From NCBI GenBank assembly GCA_009840735.1, contig VXNF01000038.1:1-64000 (forward strand): a stretch of 64,000 nt of DNA, given 5' to 3'. The notes beneath the pieces are model-generated. The model made no database searches and was not told the origin of the DNA. It saw only the letters and a list, made by a program, of their open reading frames with translations. The stretch comes from Acidimicrobiia bacterium. GTDB lineage: Bacteria > Actinomycetota > Acidimicrobiia > Acidimicrobiales > CATQHL01. This document shows, piece by piece, positions 9,347 through 18,887 of this stretch. The position numbers were made by a program, and so were the translations under genes. How positions within the stretch are numbered: the first letter of the stretch is position 1; each line of letters begins with the position of its first letter.

Positions 9347-10213
9347 GTGAGATACGCCGCGCCGACCTCGGTCGCCGAAGCGGTGGCGTTGCTCGGCACC
9401 GAGCCCAACTCGCGGGTCTTCGCAGGTGCCACCGACCTCGTGCCGCAGCTGCGGGCCGGGCGACCCGAACCCGGCGTGGCCATCGACTTGAAGAAGATCC
9501 CACGGCTCACCAGCGTGGCCATCGACGACGGCACCTGGCGAATCGGCGCGGCAGCCCCCACATCGGACCTAACCGCCAACGAGGCGCTCACCGCGGATGT
9601 GCCCGGACTCGTCTACGCCAGCGGACTCATCGGATCTGATCAGATCCAGAACCGGGCCAGCCTCGGCGGCAACCTCTGCAACGCCTCGCCGGCCGCCGAC
9701 GCGGTCCCGCCGCTGCTCGTGAACACTGCGCAGGCCGTGGTGGCCGGACCGGACGGCGAGCGGACCGTGCCGGTCGCCGACATCCCGACCGGACCCGGGC
9801 GCACGTCGCTTCGGCCCGGCGAGTTCGTGGTGGAGTTCCTGATCGACCGCCCGCCGCCAGGGACCGCCGACGCCTACCTGCGGCTGATCCCCCGCACCGA
9901 GATGGACATCGCCATCGTCGGCGCCGCGGCGCGCATCACCCTCGACGCCGACGGCAGCTGCGTTGCGGCGGCGATCGCGCTCGGCGCCGTTGCGCCGACG
10001 GTCATCACTGTGCCCGCGGCCTCGGGAGGGCTCATTGGGCAACCCATCGACGCCCGAGCTCTGGCCGCGGTCGCCGCCGCAGCCAGCGCAGCGGCCAGCC
10101 CCATCGACGACAAGCGCGGCACCGTGACCTACCGGCGGCAGGTGGCGGGCGTGCTGGCGAAGCGGGCCGTGGCCGAAGCGGCCGGGCGGGCCAGGAACGG
10201 AGACGGGCCATGA
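9347..10213 (+). CDS. Molybdenum hydroxylase FAD-binding subunit (CoxM/XdhB-like)
   Basis: 'AGATDLVPQLRAG', 'ASLGGNLCNASPAADAVPPLL'; overlaps next gene by ATGA. Confidence 0.9.
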   Translation: MRYAAPTSVAEAVALLGTEPNSRVFAGATDLVPQLRAGRPEPGVAIDLKKIPRLTSVAIDDGTWRIGAAAPTSDLTANEALTADVPGLVYASGLIGSDQIQNRASLGGNLCNASPAADAVPPLLVNTAQAVVAGPDGERTVPVADIPTGPGRTSLRPGEFVVEFLIDRPPPGTADAYLRLIPRTEMDIAIVGAAARITLDADGSCVAAAIALGAVAPTVITVPAASGGLIGQPIDARALAAVAAAASAAASPIDDKRGTVTYRRQVAGVLAKRAVAEAAGRARNGDGP

Positions 10214-10704
10214 GCCGCACCCATGTGAGATGTCGGATCAACGGCGACGACGCCGAATTCCTGTGCGACGCGGGGGATGCGCTGCTGGACGCGCTGCGTG
10301 ACGAGATGGGCCTCATGGGCGCCAAGGAGGGCTGCGGCACCGGCGACTGCGGCGCCTGCTCGATCCTGATGGACGGGCGACTTCAGTGCTCCTGCCTCGT
10401 ATTCGCTCCCGAGGCGGAGGGTTCCAGCATCGTCACCGTGGAGGGCATCGCCGACGGCGACCGGCTGCACCCGCTGCAGCAGTGCTTCCTCGAGGGCGCC
10501 GCCCTGCAGTGCGGCGTCTGCACGCCGGGGTTCCTGGTGGCCGCCAAGGCGCTCTTGGACCGCAACCCCGACCCGACCGAGACCGAGGTGCGCTACGCGC
10601 TCGCCGGCAACCTCTGCCGCTGCACGGGCTACGACAAGATCGTCCGCTCGGTGCTGGCGGCGGCAGCCGTCATGCAGCAGGGGAAGGAGGAGGCAGCGAG
10701 ATGA
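10210..10704 (+). CDS. Molybdenum hydroxylase (2Fe-2S) subunit (CoxS/XdhC-like)
   Basis: 'GAKEGCGTGDCGACSILMDG' and 'QCGVCTPGF...GNLCRCTGYDKIV'. Confidence 0.95.
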   Translation: MSRTHVRCRINGDDAEFLCDAGDALLDALRDEMGLMGAKEGCGTGDCGACSILMDGRLQCSCLVFAPEAEGSSIVTVEGIADGDRLHPLQQCFLEGAALQCGVCTPGFLVAAKALLDRNPDPTETEVRYALAGNLCRCTGYDKIVRSVLAAAAVMQQGKEEAAR

Positions 10705-12953
10705 CCATCACCGACCAGCGGCCCGGCTACCGCTACGTGGGGACGCGCCCCGTACGCCACGACGGCCTCGACAAGGTCGTCGGCAAGGCCCGCTACGCAG
10801 CCGACCTGGTGCTGCCCGGCATGCTCTACGGCCACATCCTGCGCTCGCCGCACGCCCACGCCCGCATCGTCGCCATCGACACCGCAGCGGCGGAGGCGAT
10901 GCCGGGCGTGCGGGCAGTCATCACCGGCGCGGACTTTCCCGAACTGCCGGCCGACGACCCCGAGCGGAACACGACCCGCAACCTCATGGCTCGCGACAAG
11001 GTCCTGTACGAGGGCCACGCAATCGCCGCGGTGGCCGCCACCAGCCAGCGGGCGGCCAAGGCAGCAGCCAAGGCCATCGCAGTGACCTACGAGGTGCTCC
11101 CCCACACCCTCGACATCCGCGAGGCGATGGCGCCCGGGGCCCCGCTGCTACACGACGACGTCTTCACGACCGGCCTCGACTCCGAACCGAGCGAGCCCTC
11201 CAACGTCGCCAACCGCACCTGCTACGAGCGCGGCGACATCGAGCAGGGATTCGCCGACGCCGCCGTCGTCGTGGAAGGCGAGTTCGTCACCAAGGCCGTG
11301 CACCAGGGCTACATCGAGCCCCATGCCTGCGTGGCCGACACAGGCCAGGACGGCAAGACGGTGATCTGGTGCTCCTCCCAGGGACACTTCCGGGTGCGAT
11401 CGCAGACCGCCGCCATGCTGGGCTGGGACACAGCTCGCATCAAGGTGATCCCCGCTGAGATCGGCGGCGGATTCGGCGGCAAGACCACCATCTACCTGGA
11501 GCCCCTTGCCGTGGCCCTGTCGGCTCGGGCGGGCCGCCCGGTCAAGCTGGTCATGAGCCGTGAGGAGGTCTTCCGGGCGACCGGCCCCACCCCAGGCTCG
11601 GTGATCCGCCTCAAGCTGGGCGCCGCTGACGACGGCAAGATCACGGCCGCCAAGGCTTGGATGGCGTATGAGAGCGGTGCCTTCCCAGGTCCGTGGGCGA
11701 TGCTCGGCTGCATGTGCGTGATCTCCCCGTACAACGTGGAGAATTTCCTGATCGAGGGCTACGAAGTGGTCGTGAACAAGCCGGTGAACGTGGCCTACCG
11801 GGCACCCTCGGCGCCGATGGCCGCCTTCGCCGCCGACACCCTCGTGGATGAGATCGCCCGCCGTCTCGACATGGACCCAATCGAGCTGCGGCTGCTGAAC
11901 TGCCCGAGCGCCGGCGACCAGGCCCCCTACGGACCGAAGTGGCCTCGAATCGGTCTGCGGGAATGCTTGGAGGCCGTCCGCGACAGCGACCACTACCGCA
12001 GCGAGCCGGCGCCGGGACACGGCCGGGGCGTGGCCAGCGGGTTCTGGTTCAACATTGGCGAAGCCTCCAGCGCCACCGTGAACCTCAACGAGAACGGCAC
12101 CGCGACCGTGGTTACCGGCAGCCCCGACATCGGCGGCAGCCGGGCCTCCATGGCGCTCATGGCCGCCGAGGAGCTCGGCATCGACGTGTACGACATTCAG
12201 CCGGTCGTGGGCGACACCGAGGTCGTCGGCTTCACCGACGTCACCGAAGGCAGCCGTGCCACCTTCGCCACCGGGATGGCGGTCGTGGAGGCCTGCCGGG
12301 ACCTCAAGCGCCAGCTGTGCGGGCGCGCCGCGGTCATGTGGGACTGCGACAGCGACGAGGTTGCGTGGTCCGACGGCCAGGCCACCCACCGCGCCGGCGA
12401 GCACGAGCCGCTGGCGCTGGCCGCCATCACCGCCGAGGCCGGGCGCACCGGCGGGCCTTTGGGGGCCACCGCCTCGCTCAACGCCCGCGGCGCCGGGCCC
12501 GCCTTCTCGGTTCAGGTCACCGACGTGTCGGTGGACGAGGAGACCGGCCGGGTGACCGTGGAGCGCTACACCACCGCTCAGGACGCCGGCACCGCCATCC
12601 ACCCCGACTACGTCGAGGGCCAGATGCAGGGCGGCGTTGCGCAGGGCATCGGCTGGGCGCTCAACGAGGAGTACATCCACGACGCCGACGGCGTCATGGA
12701 GAACCCGGGGTTCCTGGACTACCGGATTCCGGTGGCTTCGGACCTGCCGATGATCGAGACCATCATCGTGGAGGTACCCAACCCCAACCACCCGTACGGG
12801 GTGCGCGGCGTGGGTGAGGTCGGCATCGTGCCGCCGATTCCGGCCCTGGCCAACGCGGTCTACGACGCCACTGGGGCGCGCATCCGCGAGCTGCCGCTGT
12901 CGCCGCCGCGGGTGCTGGCGGCGATCACGGCCCGCAACGGCGACGGGGGCTGA
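10701..12953 (+). CDS. Xanthine dehydrogenase family molybdopterin-binding subunit
   Basis: 'GGGFGGKTTIYLEPLAVALS', 'VAYRAPSAPMAAFAADTLVDEIARRLDMDPIELRLLN'; true start ATG 10701 overlapping CoxS-like stop, ORF-track start 10386 is over-extended. Confidence 0.93.
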   Translation: MTITDQRPGYRYVGTRPVRHDGLDKVVGKARYAADLVLPGMLYGHILRSPHAHARIVAIDTAAAEAMPGVRAVITGADFPELPADDPERNTTRNLMARDKVLYEGHAIAAVAATSQRAAKAAAKAIAVTYEVLPHTLDIREAMAPGAPLLHDDVFTTGLDSEPSEPSNVANRTCYERGDIEQGFADAAVVVEGEFVTKAVHQGYIEPHACVADTGQDGKTVIWCSSQGHFRVRSQTAAMLGWDTARIKVIPAEIGGGFGGKTTIYLEPLAVALSARAGRPVKLVMSREEVFRATGPTPGSVIRLKLGAADDGKITAAKAWMAYESGAFPGPWAMLGCMCVISPYNVENFLIEGYEVVVNKPVNVAYRAPSAPMAAFAADTLVDEIARRLDMDPIELRLLNCPSAGDQAPYGPKWPRIGLRECLEAVRDSDHYRSEPAPGHGRGVASGFWFNIGEASSATVNLNENGTATVVTGSPDIGGSRASMALMAAEELGIDVYDIQPVVGDTEVVGFTDVTEGSRATFATGMAVVEACRDLKRQLCGRAAVMWDCDSDEVAWSDGQATHRAGEHEPLALAAITAEAGRTGGPLGATASLNARGAGPAFSVQVTDVSVDEETGRVTVERYTTAQDAGTAIHPDYVEGQMQGGVAQGIGWALNEEYIHDADGVMENPGFLDYRIPVASDLPMIETIIVEVPNPNHPYGVRGVGEVGIVPPIPALANAVYDATGARIRELPLSPPRVLAAITARNGDGG

Positions 12954-13204
12954 TGGCGCAGGTGCATTTCAGCGCCGGCCAGCGTCGCCTCACCGGCGGC
13001 GTGGCGCATACGGACGTGGATGCCGCCACGGTGCGGGAGCTGCTGCGCAAGCTGGAGGAGATGTTCCCGGGCATCCGGGCGCACCTCGACCAGACCGCCT
13101 CCACGGCTATCGCCATCGACGGCGACATCATCCCCGACCCGCTGTATGAGCCGATCCCCGCCGACGCCGAGGTGCATTTCATCGCGCCCTTGGCCGGCGG
13201 CTGA
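12953..13204 (+). CDS. MoaD/ThiS-like small sulfur-carrier-type protein
   Basis: 83 aa, C-terminal Gly-Gly ('HFIAPLAGG*'), TGATG overlap with the Mo subunit gene. Confidence 0.78.
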   Translation: MAQVHFSAGQRRLTGGVAHTDVDAATVRELLRKLEEMFPGIRAHLDQTASTAIAIDGDIIPDPLYEPIPADAEVHFIAPLAGG

Positions 13205-13301
13205 GCGGCGCGTCCGTGAAGTTCGCGAGGCCCGGCGGGTCGCCTATCTCGGGGCGTCTCGCGAGACAGGCGTCGTGAGCTGCAGCGCCTCCCCCGCCAA
13301 C

Positions 13302-14102
13302 ATGATCGACCTGACCGGGCGGGTGGTCCTCGTGACCGGCGCCGGAAGCGGCGCCCGCGGCGGCGGCAGCGAGAGCGTCGGCGGGATCGTCGGCAGCGGC
13401 ATCGGCAGCGGGATCGTTCGGCGGTTCGTGGCGACCGGCGCCACCGTCGTGGCGCACACCCGCAACTCCCCAACCGATCACCTGCGCTATCCCGACGGCA
13501 CTCCGGTCGCCACCGTGCGGGCCGACCTGACGACACCTGACGGACCGCCCGGCGTGATCGAAGAGACGCTGGAACTGCACGGGCGCCTCGACGGTCTCGT
13601 GAACAACGCCGGCGCCCAGCCGATCGCCCGCTTCGACACCCTCACAGACCAGCAGTTCACCGACATGATGGACCTCAACGTCACCGCCACCCACCGGCTG
13701 ACGCAGCTGGCCGCCGCGGCGATGCGCGCCAACAGCAACCCCGCCGGCGGCTCGATCATCCACATCGCCTCCATCGAGGCCCGCCACCCGACGGTCATGC
13801 ACGGTCACTACGCCACCTCCAAAGCCGCCTTGGTGATGCACGCCCGGGCGGCGGCGCTGATGTACGGCCCCGACGGAATCCGCGTCAACACCGTCTCGCC
13901 GGGGCTCATCGACCGGCCCGGCCTCAGCGACGACTGGCCCGAGGGCGTCCACCGCTACCTGGCCGCCGCACCGCTGCAACGCCTCGGCACCCCCGAGGAC
14001 GTGGGCGACGCCTGCGTGTTCCTCTGCTCGGACCTGTCGCGCTGGATCACCGGCACCGACCTGCTCGTCGACGGCGGCGTCCTCACCAACACCACTTGGT
14101 GA
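13302..14102 (+). CDS. Short-chain dehydrogenase/reductase with expanded Gly-rich motif
   Basis: 'VVLVTGAGSG...', 'LVNNAG', 'HYATSKAAL', 'RVNTVSPGLIDRPG'; start taken at ATG 13302. Confidence 0.87.
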   Translation: MIDLTGRVVLVTGAGSGARGGGSESVGGIVGSGIGSGIVRRFVATGATVVAHTRNSPTDHLRYPDGTPVATVRADLTTPDGPPGVIEETLELHGRLDGLVNNAGAQPIARFDTLTDQQFTDMMDLNVTATHRLTQLAAAAMRANSNPAGGSIIHIASIEARHPTVMHGHYATSKAALVMHARAAALMYGPDGIRVNTVSPGLIDRPGLSDDWPEGVHRYLAAAPLQRLGTPEDVGDACVFLCSDLSRWITGTDLLVDGGVLTNTTW

Positions 14103-14106
14103 GCCG

Positions 14107-14880
14107 ATGAGCCTCGCTGATCGCGTCTACATCGTGACCGGCGCCGCCGGTGGCCTCGGCACCGGGATCGCCGAGGCGCTCCTGGACGCGGGCAGCTCGG
14201 TAGCCTTGGCCGACCTCGATCCGCAGGCCGTCACCGAGACGGCTCGCCGCCTCGACACCGCAGGCAGGCGCACCGTCGGAGTCGGATGCGACGTGGCTAC
14301 AGACGGCAGTGTCGCCGACGCAGTGGCCGCGACACTGGCGCGCTTCGGACGTCTCGACGGGGTCGTCAACAACGCCGGCGTGATCGAGATGGGCGAGGCC
14401 CGCCACGCCGCCAGCGCCGCCTGGGCGCGCCAACTCGACGTCAACGTGACCGGCGTGTTCCGAATGTGCCGGGCCGCCCTGGAGCATCTCGCCGCCTCCG
14501 ACGGGGCCGCCATCGTCAACGTCGCCTCCAACTGCGGCAAAGTCGGCTTCCCCAACATGGCCGGCTACAACGCCTCCAAGGCCGCCGTCATCAACCTGAC
14601 GCGGTCGCTGGCCGCCGAGTGGGCACCGCTCGGTATCAACGTCAACGCCGTCTGCCCGGGCGCGGTCGACACGCCGATGCTGGCCAGCGTGGCCGACTGG
14701 CTGGCCAACCAGCAGGGCGGCGACGCCGAGGTCATCCTGGCCGGCATGGCCCTTCCCCAGCTCGGCCGCAAGATCGCCCCCATCGAAGTCGGGCGCGTCG
14801 TCGCCTTCCTCCTCTCGCCTGAGGCCACCATCATCCGCGGCCAGGCCATCAACGTCGACGCCGGCGAGACCCCCTACTAG
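14107..14880 (+). CDS. Short-chain dehydrogenase/reductase
   Basis: 'YIVTGAAGGLGTGIAEAL', 'VVNNAGV', 'GYNASKAAVINLTRSLAAEWAPLGINVNAVCPGAVDTPML'. Confidence 0.93.
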   Translation: MSLADRVYIVTGAAGGLGTGIAEALLDAGSSVALADLDPQAVTETARRLDTAGRRTVGVGCDVATDGSVADAVAATLARFGRLDGVVNNAGVIEMGEARHAASAAWARQLDVNVTGVFRMCRAALEHLAASDGAAIVNVASNCGKVGFPNMAGYNASKAAVINLTRSLAAEWAPLGINVNAVCPGAVDTPMLASVADWLANQQGGDAEVILAGMALPQLGRKIAPIEVGRVVAFLLSPEATIIRGQAINVDAGETPY

Positions 14881-16060
14881 CGGGCGCCACCATGGCCAAC
14901 TTCGAGGACGTTCGTACGCTGGCAACGTCTGGGGCCCCCTGATCCGGCAGATCGCCTGCATCCGGCAGCGTGATGGCTTCGTTCAAGCCGATCCGACGTT
15001 GCATCCGCCGCGCCTCGCCCATCTGCTCGGGCTGGAGGAGCGACACGACGAGACCGCCCCGACCGGCCCGGGCTGTCCGACCCGAGCGGTGCAGGTACGT
15101 CTTGTGATCCTCCGGTGGGTCGAAGTGAACGACCGACGCCACGTCCTCCACATGGATTCCCCGAGCAGCCACGTCGGTGGCGACGAGCGCCTGCACGCGG
15201 CCGGCGGTGAACTGCCGGAGCGCGCGCGTCCGGCGGTCCTGGGCGTGACCACCGTGGATCACCGCGGCGCTGATGCCGCGCTGGGAGAGTTGGCGGGTCA
15301 GACGGTCCGAGCCGTGCCGGGTCCGGCAGAACACGATGGTCTGGCCCGCCGCCTTGATCACCCGCGCGCAGGCGGCCACCCGCTCGGCCTGGTTGACCTG
15401 CCAGAACCGGTGGTCGGCGGCGACCACGTCCGGCGTCTCGGCGTCAACGGTGTGTGTGACCGGCCTGTTCTGGTAGTCGCGGGTGAGCGTCTTCACGTCA
15501 CCGTCGAGGGTCGCCGAGAACAGGAAGGTCTGGCGGTCCGGTGCCGTCTGGTCGAGGAGGCGCCGCACCGCCGGGAGGAATCCCATGTCGGAGAGGCGGT
15601 CCGCCTCGTCGATGACCGCCAGCTGCACGTCCTGCAGGCGCACGGCGCCCTGTGCGAGCAGGTCTTCGAGCCGGCCGGGGCAGGCGACGAGGACCTCGAG
15701 GCCGTCACGCAGCTGCTTCCGCTGGCGGTCGTAGCCGACCCCCCCGTAGACGACTCCGACCCGGACCTCGCCGGCGAAGCTGCGAAGGTCGGTGGCGATC
15801 TGCTCGGCCAGCTCGCGGGTGGGTGACAGGACGAGCGCCGTCGGCCGCTTGGACCTCGCCTTGACCGCATTTGCGACGAGGGGAATGCCGAAAGCGAGCG
15901 TCTTGCCCGATCCGGTGGGTGCCCGTCCGCAGATGTCGCGCCCGGCGAGGGCGTCGGCCATGACGGCCGCTTGTATCTCGAACGGTTCGTGAATGCCGCC
16001 GCGCTGCAGGGCGCGGCTGATCGATGCGGGTACGCCCAGTCGGGCGAAGGTGGTGGACAT
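14849..16060 (-). CDS. DEAD/DEAH-box RNA helicase (RhlE-like)
   Basis: 'GRAPTGSGKTLAFGIP', 'VIDEADRL', 'FSATLDG', 'HRSGRTARAGRGG'; start ATG 16060. Confidence 0.93.
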   Translation of the reverse strand: MSTTFARLGVPASISRALQRGGIHEPFEIQAAVMADALAGRDICGRAPTGSGKTLAFGIPLVANAVKARSKRPTALVLSPTRELAEQIATDLRSFAGEVRVGVVYGGVGYDRQRKQLRDGLEVLVACPGRLEDLLAQGAVRLQDVQLAVIDEADRLSDMGFLPAVRRLLDQTAPDRQTFLFSATLDGDVKTLTRDYQNRPVTHTVDAETPDVVAADHRFWQVNQAERVAACARVIKAAGQTIVFCRTRHGSDRLTRQLSQRGISAAVIHGGHAQDRRTRALRQFTAGRVQALVATDVAARGIHVEDVASVVHFDPPEDHKTYLHRSGRTARAGRGGLVVSLLQPEQMGEARRMQRRIGLNEAITLPDAGDLPDQGAPDVASVRTSSKLAMVAPASRGSRRRRR

Positions 16061-16281
16061 GATGCTCCTTGCCCGCGCCACGCGGGCCGTCTGATGTACG
16101 CGAGTGCCTGAACTCGTTGATGTGGGGCACCGCGGTTGGGTGGCTCACACAGAATCAATCAAGGTAAGCGAACTGTGCGCCCAACGACCGGGAACTCCGG
16201 CCGGTCCCTGCAGGCTACCAGCGTCCGCCCCAAGACCTCCCCGTCTCCCGAGGACGCCTCCCGAGCTGTGCTGAGTCGTCC

Positions 16282-16515
16282 CTAGTAGGGCAGGCCAACG
16301 GCCTTCGTCAGGAACTCCAACCGCAATCCGCTGATCAGATGCCGGAACTCGAACGACCAGGCCGGGTTGCCGTGCACGAACACGATCGACTCCCCCGAAC
16401 CCTCGTCGACGTAGTGAATCGAGTGTCCCCGTGGAGTCGTGAAGAACCGGCTCTCGAAAGGAAACAAGTCATCCGAGACCCAAGCCGGCCGCACACCGGC
16501 CGGAGAACCACCCAC
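16282..16515 (-). pseudogene. Truncated alpha/beta-hydrolase (haloalkane dehalogenase-like N-terminus)
   Basis: 'FFTTPRGHSIHYVDEGSGESIVFVHGNPAWSFEFRHLISGL' then stop after 77 aa; no catalytic core or lid. Confidence 0.68.
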
Positions 16516-16644
16516 GACGCGAGCCTACTGCTGCCGCCGCGACGGTAGCTGCGGAGTTGGAGACGCTGGGCTAGCGGACCAAGCAGCGCGACACATCCTC
16601 GGCGCGACGAATACTTTGGGAACCTGATGTTATGATGTAGCGTC

Positions 16645-17022
16645 ATGCGCACACAAATCGCTCTCGACGCCGAACAACACGCGCTCGTCAAGCACAAAGC
16701 CGCCGACTTGGGCATCAGCATGGCTGAGTACATCCGCCGTCTCGTTGAGCGCGACCTGCAACAGGCAGGCCCGCGTGCCGACGTCTCCGACATCTTCGGC
16801 ATCGGAGACTCCGGGGGAAGCGACATCGCCGTCAACCGCAAACACGCCACCGCCGAGGCGATCACCGCTCGAGCCACCGGCCCCGGCGGCCGCGTGACCG
16901 AGGACGACGTCATTGCGGCGTCGCGATTGGAGCCGGTGTGGGCGTCGCGTTGGGTGCCGCGTTCAGCAGGCGTCGCGATGGCGGCGAGGGGTGAGTGCAA
17001 CCTCTTGGGTCGTCGCCGCTAG
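16645..17022 (+). CDS. Ribbon-helix-helix antitoxin-like protein (no adjacent toxin)
   Basis: 'MRTQIALDAEQHALVKHKAADLGISMAEYIRRLVERDL'; C-terminus may be frameshifted. Confidence 0.6.
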   Translation: MRTQIALDAEQHALVKHKAADLGISMAEYIRRLVERDLQQAGPRADVSDIFGIGDSGGSDIAVNRKHATAEAITARATGPGGRVTEDDVIAASRLEPVWASRWVPRSAGVAMAARGECNLLGRRR

Positions 17023-18671
17023 GGCGGATCGGTCGGGCGGGTGAGGGTGAATCCCTCATAGCCGTTGGCGGCCACCTCGTCGCAGGCGGCCCGGTAGTTG
17101 TGGGTTCCGCCCAGGTACATGGTGATGCCGCGGCGCTTGCCGGGGATGTTCGCCCCGGTCCACCACGAGTCGGTCTTGCCGACGAGGCTTTGGGCGGCGA
17201 GCTCGTCCACGTGCCGGGTCCAGCGAGCTTCCGCCTGGGCATCGGCGTCAATTCGCTCGAAGCCGCTCTCGGCCATGTGGGCCAGGCAATCGGCGATCCA
17301 GTCCACGTGCTGCTCGATCGACAGCATCATGTTGCTGAGAACCGCCGGGCTGCCGGGCCCGGTGATCATGAACAGGTTCGGGAACCCCGACGCCGCCAGG
17401 CCCAAGTACGTGGCTGCCCCGTCCGCCCACTTGTCCCGCAGCGCCAGCCCGCCGACGCCGCGGATGTCCATCGACAAGAGCGCGCCGGTCATCCCGTCGA
17501 AGCCGGTGGCGTAGACCAACACGTCGAGGTCGTAGTGACCCTCTGACGTGCGCACTCCCCGGGGCGTGATCTCGGTGATCGGCGCCGCCTTCACGTCCAC
17601 CAGCGTGACGTTGGGGCGGTTGTAGGTCTCGAAGTAGTCGATGTCCACGATCAACCGCCGAGCCCCGATCGGGAACTGGATCTCCGCGAGCTTCTCTGCG
17701 ACGCCGGGATCGTCGATCTTGGCCTTTATCTTGTCGCGCACGAACCGGGCGGCGCGTTCGTTCGATGCGGGCTCGGTCAGGATGTCGTCGAAGGTCAAGG
17801 CGAAGCCCGGCCCGCCATGTTGCCAAGCGGACTCAAGAATCTGAGCGCGGGCGGCTGCGTCGAGGTCCGAAGATGCCGGGGCGAGGGGACGGGACAGCCC
17901 AGCGGGGGTCGTCCGCTTGAATTCCTGCCGTGCCCGGAAGCTGTCGCGGCGTTCCCGGCGGGCCTCGTCGTCCAGCGGCCTGTTCCGTGCCGGAACGGCG
18001 TACTGGGCGGTGCGTTGGAAGACGAAGACGCGCTCAGCCGTCTTGGCGACCTGGGGGATCACCTGCACGCCGCTGGAGCCGGTGCCGATCACACCGACCC
18101 GCCTGCCGGCCACGTCGACGCCCTCGGCGGGCCAGCGGGCGGTGTGGTGCTGGATGCCAGCGAAGGTCTCAGCACCGGGGATCGACGGCTTGTGTACCTC
18201 CGACAGACAGCCGGCCGCCGACACCAGAAACCGGGCCAAGATCGTGGCACCGTCCGACGTGTCGATGACCCAGCGGTTCCGGCCCTCGTCGAAGCGGGCC
18301 CGCTCCACCCGTGTGCCGAACCGGATGTCACCCCGCAGGCCGAAGCGGTCGGCGACATAGTTGAAGTAGCGCTCCAGTTCGGCCTGGGTGGGATAGCGCT
18401 CGCTCCAGTCCCACTCCTGTTCGAGCTCCTCAGAGAACGAGTAGCAGTAGTCCCAGCTCTCCACGTCGCAGCGGGCGCCCGGATAGCGGTTCCAATACCA
18501 CGTCCCGCCGACGCCGCCGCCCTGCTCGAAGACCCGCGCCGAGAACCCCAGGCCACGCAGCCGGTGCAGCATGTAGAGCCCCGCCGCGCCCGCGCCGATC
18601 ACGACGGCATCGAAGTCGCTGAGTCGCCCTGCACCGACAGCTGCGGCCTCGAGGCGCCGGTCCGACATCAA
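17019..18671 (-). CDS. Baeyer-Villiger-type flavin monooxygenase
   Basis: 'GAGAAGLYMLHRLRGLG', BVMO fingerprint-like 'FAGIQHHTARWP', 'GVIGTGSSGVQVIP'. Confidence 0.92.
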   Translation of the reverse strand: MMSDRRLEAAAVGAGRLSDFDAVVIGAGAAGLYMLHRLRGLGFSARVFEQGGGVGGTWYWNRYPGARCDVESWDYCYSFSEELEQEWDWSERYPTQAELERYFNYVADRFGLRGDIRFGTRVERARFDEGRNRWVIDTSDGATILARFLVSAAGCLSEVHKPSIPGAETFAGIQHHTARWPAEGVDVAGRRVGVIGTGSSGVQVIPQVAKTAERVFVFQRTAQYAVPARNRPLDDEARRERRDSFRARQEFKRTTPAGLSRPLAPASSDLDAAARAQILESAWQHGGPGFALTFDDILTEPASNERAARFVRDKIKAKIDDPGVAEKLAEIQFPIGARRLIVDIDYFETYNRPNVTLVDVKAAPITEITPRGVRTSEGHYDLDVLVYATGFDGMTGALLSMDIRGVGGLALRDKWADGAATYLGLAASGFPNLFMITGPGSPAVLSNMMLSIEQHVDWIADCLAHMAESGFERIDADAQAEARWTRHVDELAAQSLVGKTDSWWTGANIPGKRRGITMYLGGTHNYRAACDEVAANGYEGFTLTRPTDPP

Positions 18672-18887
18672 GAATCCCGCCTCCGCGTCGCGCCGATCCC
18701 GACGAGCAAGCTAGCGGCGAGCCGCAGGCGACCCTCCGACCAGGCGACCCGGACCGCGCCCGAGTGGTAGCCCGCGCGAACCTGCACCGCGCCCTCCGCT
18801 TCGCCCTCGACATCGGCTCCTGACCGGCCGCGCGCCGCAGTTCAGGAATTTGCGATTCTGGCCACACCCGGCATCGTCAGCAGCCTG

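Noticed and set aside
11148-12791. 547-aa minus-strand ORF opposite the Mo-hydroxylase large subunit
   Set aside because: Shadow ORF; the plus-strand gene has clear catalytic motifs.
10701-12953. Annotation as form I carbon monoxide dehydrogenase (CoxL)
   Set aside because: Active-site loop reads AYRAPSAP, not AYRCSFR.
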